A stretch of DNA of 64,000 nt from Mesorhizobium caraganae (lineage in GTDB: Bacteria; Pseudomonadota; Alphaproteobacteria; Rhizobiales; Rhizobiaceae): NCBI RefSeq assembly GCF_016836705.1, contig NZ_JAFCGY010000029.1, forward strand, positions 1 to 64,000, written 5' to 3'. Position numbers and translations under genes: made by a program. The notes beneath the pieces are model-generated. The model did not search any database, was not told the origin of the DNA, and saw only the letters and a program-made list of their open reading frames with translations. Below are positions 57,760-64,000 of the stretch, one piece after another (position 1 is the first letter of the stretch; every line of letters starts with the position of its first letter).

Positions 57760-58647
57760 TCAGGCATCCCTTCCAAACAGGCCGGCGGGGCGCAAGAGCA
57801 GCACGATCGCCATGATGACGAAGACGACGAGGTTCGATGCCTCGGGATAAAACACCTTGGTCAGGCCCTCGGCGAGGCCGAGCATGTAGCCGGTGACGAT
57901 GGCGCCGAGGATCGAGCCCATGCCGCCGACCACGACGACGGCGAAGACGACGATGATCAAGTCCGACCCCATCAGTGGGCTGACCTGGTAGACGGGCGCG
58001 GCAAGGATGCCGGCGAGGCCCGCAAGGGCCGCGCCCAGCCCGTAAGTGAGCGTGAGCAGCAGCGGCACGTTGACGCCGAATGCCTGCACCAGCTCGGGGT
58101 TTTCGGTCGCGGCGCGCAGATAGGAGCCGAGCCTGGTCTTTTCGATCAGCAGCCAGGTGCCGATGCAGACGATGAGCGAAGCAACCACCACCCAGCCGCG
58201 ATAGTTGGGCAGAAACATGAAGCCGAGATTGGTGCCGCCGGCGAGTTGCGACGGCACGGCGTAGGGATTGCCGGAGACACCGTAGTAGAAACGGAAGACG
58301 CCTTCGATGACCAGCGCCAGGCCGAAGGTGAAGAGCAGGCCGTAGAGCGGATCGAGCCGGTAGAGCCTGGACAGCGCCAGGCGCTCGACCGCCATGCCGA
58401 ACACGCCGACGACGAGCGGCACCAGGACCAGCGCCGGCCAGTAGCCGATGCCGAGATGGACGAGCATCAGGTAGCCGATGAAGGCGCCGAACATGTAGAG
58501 CGCGCCATGGGCGAAATTGATGATGCGAAGCAGGCCGAAGATAACCGCCAGCCCGAGGCTCAACATGGCGTAGAACGAGCCGTTGATCAGCCCGACCAGC
58601 ATCTGGCCGAGCAAGGCCTGGACGGGGATGCCGAAGATCATCGTCAT
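57760..58647 (-). CDS. livH: Branched-chain amino-acid-type ABC transporter permease (LivH)
   Basis: A 295-residue permease. The N-terminus QALLGQMLVGLINGSFYAML and LGLAVIFGLLRIINFAHGALY are LivH hallmarks; the C-terminus ends in ILGAIVTGYMLGLAEGLTKVF and LLRPAGLFG. Eight or so membrane segments. ATG 58647 gives the family length. It is separated from livF by 268 bases that contain repeat D, an unusual gap inside this operon. Confidence 0.92.
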   Translation of the reverse strand: MTMIFGIPVQALLGQMLVGLINGSFYAMLSLGLAVIFGLLRIINFAHGALYMFGAFIGYLMLVHLGIGYWPALVLVPLVVGVFGMAVERLALSRLYRLDPLYGLLFTFGLALVIEGVFRFYYGVSGNPYAVPSQLAGGTNLGFMFLPNYRGWVVVASLIVCIGTWLLIEKTRLGSYLRAATENPELVQAFGVNVPLLLTLTYGLGAALAGLAGILAAPVYQVSPLMGSDLIIVVFAVVVVGGMGSILGAIVTGYMLGLAEGLTKVFYPEASNLVVFVIMAIVLLLRPAGLFGRDA

Positions 58648-58700
58648 GGCGTCACCGCTGAAACATGTGCTGAAGGAGGCACGGCCAATTGCCAACATTG

Positions 58701-58875
58701 GCGCTGCCCCTCATTGCCCTGCCGGGCATTTCTCCCCGTAAACGGGGAGAAAGAGGCTGAATGCGATGCCGGCTCGCTTCCTCTGACGTTTGCGATTGGC
58801 GAAATCGTCGGCGCCAGCGTCCCTTCTCCCCGTTTACGGGGAGAAGATGGCGGCAGCCAGATGAGGGGCAGCGCC
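58701..58875. repeat. Inverted-arm intergenic repeat D (inside the liv operon)
   Basis: Left arm 58701-58751 and right arm 58821-58875 are inverted near-copies of each other: GCGCTGCCCCTCAT, a variable core, then the 18-base palindrome TCTCCCCGTAAACGGGGAGA. They enclose about 70 bases. The element lies between livF and livH, so the transcript must carry both long hairpins. Confidence 0.8.
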
Positions 58876-58915
58876 GACGCCCGAAAGATGACAGCCCTCC
58901 CATCGATTACTGGCG

Positions 58916-59620
58916 TCATACCCCAAGCACCTCGTGCAGCTGGTCGGTGTGAGCAGAAAGCTCGCTTACGGCAAAACCCTCCACCACCTTGCCGTGCTCC
59001 ATCAGATAGAAGCGGTCGGCAATGCGGGCGGCAAAGCGGAAATTCTGTTCGACCAGCAGGATGGTCATGCCGCGCTTTTTCAGGGTCGCCAGCAATTCGC
59101 CGATGCGCTGGACGATGACCGGCGCCAGGCCCTCGGTCGGTTCGTCGAGCAGCAGCATCTGCACGCCCGTGCGCAGAATGCGGGCAATGGCCAGCATCTG
59201 TTGTTCGCCGCCGGAGAGTTTCGTGCCGGGGCTGTTGCGGCGCTCCTTCAGATTGGGGAAGAGATCGAAGATTTCCTCGACGCTCATGCCGCCCTTGGCC
59301 ACCACCGGCGGCAGGATCAGGTTCTCGTCGACGGTGAGCGTGGCGAAGATGCCGCGTTCCTCCGGCACGAAGCCGATGCCCCGATGGGCGACGCGGTGCA
59401 GCGGCAGACGCATCAGATCGCCGCCGTCGAAAGTGACGCTGCCGCTGCGCTTGCGAACCAGCCCCATAATGGCGCGCAGCGTTGTGGTCTTGCCGACGCC
59501 GTTGCGGCCAAGCAAGGTCACGGTCTCACCACGGAAGACATCGAGGTTGACGCCATGCAGCGCATGGCCCTCGCCATACCAGGCGTGGAGATCGCGCACG
59601 GCAAGCAGCGGCTCACTCAT
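58916..59620 (-). CDS. livF: Branched-chain amino-acid-type ABC transporter ATPase (LivF)
   Basis: A 234-residue ATPase: Walker A GRNGVGKTT, signature LSGGEQQML, Walker B MLLLDEPTEGLAP and H-loop LLVEQNFRFA. The FVPEERGIFATLTVDENL segment is LivF-specific. ATG 59620 overlaps the livG stop by eight bases, giving translational coupling, and is preferred over an in-frame start at 59650. Confidence 0.94.
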   Translation of the reverse strand: MSEPLLAVRDLHAWYGEGHALHGVNLDVFRGETVTLLGRNGVGKTTTLRAIMGLVRKRSGSVTFDGGDLMRLPLHRVAHRGIGFVPEERGIFATLTVDENLILPPVVAKGGMSVEEIFDLFPNLKERRNSPGTKLSGGEQQMLAIARILRTGVQMLLLDEPTEGLAPVIVQRIGELLATLKKRGMTILLVEQNFRFAARIADRFYLMEHGKVVEGFAVSELSAHTDQLHEVLGV

Positions 59621-60413
59621 GCTCGGTCCCCATGTAAGCGATGCGGACACGCTCGTCCGTGCTCACCGTTGCGTAGTCGCCGGCGGCGAGCACCTGGCCG
59701 CGTTGCATGACGGTGATCCAGTCGCAGAGATCGGCGACGACGGTGAGATTGTGCTCGACCATCAGCACGGCACGGTCCCTGGCCAGCGAACGGATGATGC
59801 CGGAAATGGCGCCGACATCCTCGTGCCCCATGCCGGCCATCGGCTCGTCGAGCAGCAGCACTTTCGGATCGAGCGCCAGCGTGGTGGCGATCTCGAGCAC
59901 GCGCTTCCTGCCATAGGAGAGATCGCCGGCCAGACGATGCGCGACATCGTCGAGGCCGACGATGGCGAGAAGCTCGCGTGCCCTCGGTGTCAGCTGATCG
60001 AGTGCGGCCAGCGAGCGCCAGAACTGGAAGCCCAGCCCGCTCGGCCGCTGCAGGGCGACCCGGACATTGTCGAGCACGCTCAGGTGCGGAAAGGTCGCCG
60101 AGATCTGGAACGACCGCACGAGGCCCATGCGCGCCACCCTGGCCGGCGCGGTGCGGGTGATGTCGTGGCCCAATAATTCGATCCTGCCACTGGTCGGCTG
60201 CAGGAACTTGGTCAACAGGTTGAAGATCGTGGTCTTGCCGGCGCCATTCGGCCCGATCAGCGCATGAATCTGGCCGTGATGGACGTCGAGGTCGACATTG
60301 TTGACGGCAACGAAACCGGCGAAATCACGCCTGAGGCCGCGGGCGGAAAGCACCACCCGCGGCGTGTCCTTTGCGCCGCCCGACTGGCCGGCCACAGCTT
60401 GCGCCGCTGTCAC
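59613..60413 (-). CDS. livG: Branched-chain amino-acid-type ABC transporter ATPase (LivG)
   Basis: A 266-residue ATPase with Walker A GPNGAGKTT, LivG-type switch RSFQISATFPHLSVLDNV, signature segment LSYGRKRVLEIA, Walker B VLLLDEPMAGMG and H-loop LMVEHNLTVVADLCD. The signature LSYG replaces the canonical LSGG, a variation seen in LivG-like proteins. GTG start overlaps the binding-protein stop (GTGA). About 25 extra residues precede the ABC fold. Confidence 0.93.
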   Translation of the reverse strand: MTAAQAVAGQSGGAKDTPRVVLSARGLRRDFAGFVAVNNVDLDVHHGQIHALIGPNGAGKTTIFNLLTKFLQPTSGRIELLGHDITRTAPARVARMGLVRSFQISATFPHLSVLDNVRVALQRPSGLGFQFWRSLAALDQLTPRARELLAIVGLDDVAHRLAGDLSYGRKRVLEIATTLALDPKVLLLDEPMAGMGHEDVGAISGIIRSLARDRAVLMVEHNLTVVADLCDWITVMQRGQVLAAGDYATVSTDERVRIAYMGTEHE

Positions 60414-61618
60414 TTGGTGACGAGCGGGCAGCCGCTGTCTTCGGCCTTGGTGAAGGCCTTGTCGCCCGGAATGGTCGCCAGATAGGTGTAGTAGTCCCAG
60501 TCCTTCTTGCTCTCCTCGGGCTTCTTGACCTGATAGAGATACATGTCGTGCACCATCGAGCCGTCGGCCTGTACCTTGCCGTTGGCGGTGAAGACGTCGT
60601 CGACCGGCAATTCATGCAGCTGCTTGGCGACCGCTTCGGTCTCGTCGGTGCCGGCCTTGTCGATGGCCTTCAGATATTGCAGCACCGCCGAATAGGTGCC
60701 GGCCTGGACCATGTTGGGCATGCGGTTGGTGCGCTTGAAGAAGCGGTCGGCGAATTTGCGGCTCTCGTCGTCACGGTCCCAGTAATAGCCTTCGGTCAGC
60801 ACGACGCCCTGCGCCGCCTGCAGGCCGAGGCCGTGCACTTCGGCAAGGGTGAAGAGAAGTGCCGCCAGCCGCTGGCCGCCGGCGACAATGCCGAACTCGG
60901 CCGCCTGCTTGATCGAGTTGGAGGTGTCGAGGCCGGCATTGGCAAGGCCGATGACCTTGGCGCCGGAGGACTGCGCCTGCAGCAGGAAGGAGGAATAGTC
61001 CGTGGACCCCAGCGGATAGCGCACTTCGCCCAACACCTTGCCGCCGCTGGCTTCCACCAGCTTGGCGGTCTGGTCCTTCAGCGAATAGCCGAAGGCGTAG
61101 TCGACGGTGATGAAATACCAGCTGTCGCCGCCCTGCTTGACGAGGTCGCCGCCGGTGCCGACGGCCTGCGAATGCGTGTCGTAGGCCCAGTGGAAGCCAT
61201 AGGGCGAGCACTGCTTGCCGGTCAGCTCTGTCGAAGCGGCGCCGGTGACGATGTCGATCTTCTTCTTTTCCTTGGAAAGCCCCTGGACGGCGAGCGCCAC
61301 CGAAGAAGTCGTCAGCTCCATGATCGCGTCGACCTGCTCGGTGTCATACCACTGGCGGGCGATGTTGGACGCTATATCCGGCTTGTTCTGGTGGTCGGCG
61401 TTGACGATCTCGATCGGCGCGCCTTGCACCTTGCCGCCAAAATCCTCGACCGCCATCTTGGCGGCCTCGACCGACCATTTGCCGCCAAAATCGGCATAGA
61501 CGCCCGACTGGTCGTTGAGGATGCCGATCTTGACCTTGCCGTCGGAAATTTCGGCCGCTGCCGCAGGCATGGCCGTCGCCGCAAGAAGCGCGGCGGAGAC
61601 GAGATAGGATGCTTTCAC
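60410..61618 (-). CDS. Branched-chain amino-acid-type ABC transporter binding protein
   Basis: A 402-residue periplasmic binding protein of the Leu/Ile/Val-binding (Peripla_BP_6) family. Signal peptide LVSAALLAATAMPAAAA, then VKIGILNDQSGVYADFGGKWSVEAAKMAVEDFGGKV (quoted in part as KIGILNDQSGVYADFGG), the DHQNKPDIASNIARQWYD segment and WYFITVDYAFGYSL. The subgroup often binds urea, amides or aromatic compounds and not branched-chain amino acids, so the substrate is open. First gene of the operon, with livG, livF, livH and livM. Confidence 0.92.
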   Translation of the reverse strand: MKASYLVSAALLAATAMPAAAAEISDGKVKIGILNDQSGVYADFGGKWSVEAAKMAVEDFGGKVQGAPIEIVNADHQNKPDIASNIARQWYDTEQVDAIMELTTSSVALAVQGLSKEKKKIDIVTGAASTELTGKQCSPYGFHWAYDTHSQAVGTGGDLVKQGGDSWYFITVDYAFGYSLKDQTAKLVEASGGKVLGEVRYPLGSTDYSSFLLQAQSSGAKVIGLANAGLDTSNSIKQAAEFGIVAGGQRLAALLFTLAEVHGLGLQAAQGVVLTEGYYWDRDDESRKFADRFFKRTNRMPNMVQAGTYSAVLQYLKAIDKAGTDETEAVAKQLHELPVDDVFTANGKVQADGSMVHDMYLYQVKKPEESKKDWDYYTYLATIPGDKAFTKAEDSGCPLVTK

Positions 61619-61843
61619 AGGTGGTTCCTCCCTTGTGGCCGACGCCGGGAAACGCGGCGGCCTTGCAATGGTTCAACAGTTCGGTCCGGATTTCACTGAA
61701 AATTCGGGCCGTCGCGCCCGCCACTCCTCTTCTTGCGCCCCTCCGCCCTGGGTGCGTTGGGAACGTAGCATCACATTTCGCGCGGCGAGAATGCTATTTT
61801 CGTAGCATGGCGTAGAGGCCGGATGGGAAGGCCTGTCAGCCAT

Positions 61844-62542
61844 TCACCACGGCAGCCTTTTGCCGTCGCGGAAGAAGCCGCCGGTCGGGCCGTCGTCCGG
61901 CAAGGTCGCGGCCCAGACGATGCCGGCCGCCCCTTGCGCCACCGGGCGCCCGGCCGGGCCGCCCATATCGGTCGCGACCCAGCCGGGGCAGATGGCATTG
62001 ACCAGCACGCCGGCGCCGCGCAATTCGGCCGCCAGGATGCAGGTCAGCGCGTTGAGCGTCGCCTTGGTCGTCGAATAGGCCGGCGCGCCGGCGCCCATCG
62101 AGGCGAGCGAACCGCCCTCGGAGGAGACGTTGACCAGCCGGCCATGGCCGGAGGTGCTGAGCAGCGGCGCGCAGGCGGCAGCTATGCGCCAGGCGCCGAA
62201 GACATTGGTCTCGAAGGCTTCGCGGATCACCGTCCAGTCGGGTTTTAGCGCCCGCGCACGCGGGTCGTAGTGGATGGCGGCGTTGTTGACGAGCACGTCG
62301 AGGCGGCCGAAGCGGCGCTCGACTTCGGCCGCGGCAAGGGCTGCCGCGTCAGGTGCCGCGACATCCAGAGCGATGGCCTCCACCTTGCCGCCGAGTTGCC
62401 TCGCGGCCGCCTCGCCCTTGGCGAGATCGCGCGTGCCGAGCAGCACGGTGAAGCCGAGCGCCGCCAGTTGGCGGCCGGTCTCCAGGCCGATGCCGCGATT
62501 GCCGCCGGTGACGAGCGCGACCTTGCCTGAGTGGGTATTCAT
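61844..62542 (-). CDS. SDR family NAD(P)-dependent oxidoreductase
   Basis: A 232-residue classical short-chain dehydrogenase of the carbonyl-reductase-like subgroup. NADP-binding TGGNRGIGLETGRQLA at residues 12-27, VNNAAIHYD, catalytic Ser/Tyr/Lys in NVSSEGG and YSTTKATLNALT, and CPGWVATDMGG at the C-terminus. Substrate unknown. ATG 62542 gives the usual family start KVALVTGG; a longer frame lacks support. Stands alone between the liv operon and repeat E. Confidence 0.9.
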   Translation of the reverse strand: MNTHSGKVALVTGGNRGIGLETGRQLAALGFTVLLGTRDLAKGEAAARQLGGKVEAIALDVAAPDAAALAAAEVERRFGRLDVLVNNAAIHYDPRARALKPDWTVIREAFETNVFGAWRIAAACAPLLSTSGHGRLVNVSSEGGSLASMGAGAPAYSTTKATLNALTCILAAELRGAGVLVNAICPGWVATDMGGPAGRPVAQGAAGIVWAATLPDDGPTGGFFRDGKRLPW

Positions 62543-62667
62543 CGTTTCATGTCCATGTCGATTTTTCCGAGAAGATGGCATGAGCCGGATCGATTGATTA
62601 GAGCCTGGAGACGGTAATCGTTATGCGATGGGGTGCATGAGTGAAGAGGCGAGGCCGCGTTCCTTCA

Positions 62668-62827
62668 CACCCCCCTCTGTCCTGCCGGACATCTCCCCCG
62701 CAAGGAGGGAGATTGGCAGTTCCATGGATGGCGCTTCTCCGGTGAAGTTGGTGATTGGCGAAAGCATCGGCGACATCTTGATCTCCCCCCTTGCGGGGGA
62801 GATGGCCGGCAGGACAGAGGGGGGTGC
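62668..62827. repeat. Inverted-arm intergenic repeat E
   Basis: Left arm 62668-62714 and right arm 62780-62827 are inverted near-copies: CACCCCCCTCTGTCCTGCCGG, then CATCTCCCCC and an AAGGAGGGAGAT or AAGGGGGGAGAT end. The arms match repeat A and the single arm at 36735. They enclose 65 unrelated bases. Confidence 0.8.
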
Positions 62828-62862
62828 TCAAGCGCGAACTTGTCAAGGGGCGGGAGAGCCCC

Positions 62863-63459
62863 TCACCGCCCCTGCGGATGGATCGTCTCGCCGCGCTTCA
62901 GCATCTCGACGAAGGCCTCGATCTTCTTCCTGCGCCCGGCTTCGGTCTTCATGTTGTGGGTGCGGAAGGCGAGCGCGAAGCGGTTCTGGGCGGAGAGTTT
63001 TGCCAGCATCGCTTTCGCCTCAGGTTCGGCATCGATGGCGGCCTGCAGATCGTCGGGGATCTTCATGTCCTTGCCACTGGCATAGGCGCGGTCCCAGCGG
63101 CCGTCTGCCTTGGCCGCCTCGACCTGTCGCAATCCGTGCTCGGTCATCCGGCCCTCCTCGACCAGGCGGGCGACATTGTCGATGTTGATCTTGCTCCAGA
63201 TGCTCTTTTTGCCGCGCGGCGTGCAGCGCTGCAGAAAGCTCTTGTCATCGAGCGACTTGCGCACGGCATCGATCCAGCCGAAGCACAACACCACGTCGAT
63301 GGCCTGCCTGGGCGTGATCGAGGCGAGGCCGGAGCCGACCTTGTGCACCTTGATCCAGACCTCGGTCTCGTCGGCGTGGTTCTCCCGCAGCCAGACGTAA
63401 AAACTTTCGGGATCGGGGAATTCGCGAACTTTTTCCGGATCGACCTTGATCGGCGCCAT
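62863..63459 (-). CDS. YdeI/OmpD-associated family protein
   Basis: A 198-residue protein of the YdeI family: FPDPESFYVWLRENHADETEVWIKVHK, then VVLCFGWIDAVRKSLDDKSFLQRCTPR (quoted as VLCFGWIDAVRKS) and the closing RFALAFRTHNMKTEAGRRKKIE. Members protect against antimicrobial peptides in some bacteria and are otherwise uncharacterised. Two adjacent ATGs exist (63462 and 63459); the second has the better spacing from GAGG. Confidence 0.85.
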   Translation of the reverse strand: MAPIKVDPEKVREFPDPESFYVWLRENHADETEVWIKVHKVGSGLASITPRQAIDVVLCFGWIDAVRKSLDDKSFLQRCTPRGKKSIWSKINIDNVARLVEEGRMTEHGLRQVEAAKADGRWDRAYASGKDMKIPDDLQAAIDAEPEAKAMLAKLSAQNRFALAFRTHNMKTEAGRRKKIEAFVEMLKRGETIHPQGR

Positions 63460-63548
63460 CATCACCTCGTTTGTGCCGGACCGGCTATATCGGCTGTCGA
63501 TGCCAGTTTCCGTCAGCAGAACCTCCGCAGGCCAAGCACCGGCCCCCC

Positions 63549-63784
63549 TTCCCTTCTCCCCCAGGGGGGTGAGAAGCGGTCCGCGTAGCGGACGAAAAGC
63601 CAATTGCTTGGCTTTTCGAGTTTCGAACGCCCTGAGCCTGCGAAGGGCTGGGGGTGGCCGATCCACCTGCCGGGTCCCCGCTGCTTCGCAGCGTCCCGGC
63701 GTTCGCCGGCCTTTCATCGTGCCACTGGCACGATGAATTCGCCTTTGGCGAACCGGCTGCTCACCCCACAAGGGGGAAGGAAGG
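63549..63784. repeat. Inverted-arm element F with a string of hairpins
   Basis: Left arm 63549-63580 and right arm 63753-63784 are inverted near-copies (CCTTC-TTC-CCC and GGGGTGAG-AGC-GG). Between them lie at least six perfect hairpins: 63579-63593, 63595-63616, 63680-63692, 63696-63709, 63715-63735 and 63738-63752. Related in plan to repeats A, C, D and E but with a longer, structured interior. It fills the gap between the YdeI gene and the protease. Confidence 0.75.
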
Positions 63785-63792
63785 CCGCTCTT

Positions 63793-64000
63793 TCACTGCA
63801 AATGCGGCTTCTTCAAAAAGCTGTTGCGGTCGGCGGATTTTACCCTGAGCCAGGTTTCGCGGCCGTCTCGCACCACCCTGAGCGGGATCTCCGAACCGGC
63901 GGGGTTCTGCCATAGCTTGCGGTAGAAATCGGCGAGACCGTCGACCTCGCCGTCGCGCACGTCGGAGATGATGTCGCCCTGGCGCAGGCCGGCTTTGGCG
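63793..64000 (-). CDS. C-terminal PDZ domain of a trypsin-like serine protease (partial)
   Basis: Only the last 68 codons lie in the window; the start is beyond base 64000. The residues AKAGLRQGDIISDVRDGEVD, then GLADFYRKLWQNPAGSEIPL and RVVRDGRETWLRV, are the substrate-binding half of a PDZ domain as found at the ends of DegP/HtrA-like S1C proteases. The catalytic domain is not visible, so family membership is inferred from the PDZ sequence and its end position. Confidence 0.75.
   Translation of the reverse strand, partial: AKAGLRQGDIISDVRDGEVDGLADFYRKLWQNPAGSEIPLRVVRDGRETWLRVKSADRNSFLKKPHLQ

Noticed and set aside
63604..63915. Plus-strand open frames over element F and the protease end
   Set aside because: They read through hairpins and antisense to the PDZ domain and have no coding signal.
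1..64000. CRISPR arrays, tRNA or rRNA genes, transposases
   Set aside because: None seen on either strand. Tandem 17-bp units at 42482 are directly abutting and only three in number, so they are not a CRISPR array.

Overview
This is a GC-rich chromosomal window from an alphaproteobacterium of the order Rhizobiales, most likely Mesorhizobium or a close relative. The evidence is the aapJQMP general amino-acid transporter, a Ros/MucR-type regulator, an HWE-family sensor kinase, DUF982 and DUF6894 small proteins, GGAAC-type extracytoplasmic sigma promoters, and intergenic inverted-arm mosaic repeats of the kind that litter rhizobial genomes. I saw no tRNA, rRNA, CRISPR array, transposase or replication gene.

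Layout. 0-9 kb holds housekeeping genes: fumC, two tandem DoxX genes, the overlapping ppk-ppx polyphosphate pair, a zf-CHCC protein, an FAD monooxygenase and a DUF2459 protein. 9-13.5 kb is the complete aap operon with its own terminator. 14-20.9 kb carries metC, an HPP-CBS membrane protein, an ECF sigma factor followed by an exported DUF4142 protein and a cupredoxin, an enoyl-CoA hydratase divergent from a TetR regulator, and an ArsB/NhaD-type transporter. 21-29.5 kb is a patchwork of small proteins, a PAS/HWE histidine kinase, a GFA protein, a PAS protein and a GT4/GT9 glycosyltransferase pair. 30.2-36.7 kb is a decayed prophage or gene-transfer-agent-like remnant, all on the minus strand apart from one inserted gene. 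It keeps a full lysis cassette (endolysin, small membrane proteins, spanin-like pair), a second GT4 gene, a terminase broken in two, and a terminase-nuclease/tail-fibre fusion. Portal, capsid and tail-assembly genes are absent. 36.8-45.5 kb is an accessory stretch of small proteins around a MucR-like regulator, flanked by two copies of a tiny promoter-terminator unit, plus Lrp, Crp/Fnr, SDR and stress-type genes. 45.6-49.2 kb has a PAS-PAS-GGDEF-EAL protein, a second ECF sigma factor, a DUF427 protein and a 33-residue RiPP-precursor-like peptide. 49.8-54.4 kb is a chaperone-usher locus of the spore-coat-U type whose first subunit gene carries a Trp-to-UGA nonsense codon. 54.6-64 kb has an Omp25-like porin, an AraC regulator, a branched-chain amino-acid-type ABC transporter (livMHFGK order), an SDR, a YdeI-family protein and the end of a PDZ serine protease.

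How it fits together. The strongest regulatory signals are a shared promoter (GGAAC-N16-CATCCAAT) in front of both the first ECF sigma gene and the DUF4142-cupredoxin pair, which suggests an autoregulated sigma regulon, and four GGAAC-N16-NGTT sites that match the EcfG general-stress promoter form in front of small stress-type genes. The most unusual items are the paired 47-48 nt minus-strand units (sigma70-like promoter, predicted start exactly at an AUG, overlapping terminator) that bracket the mucR-like gene, the phage lysis cassette left without a capsid, and the strings of hairpins inside the mosaic repeats.
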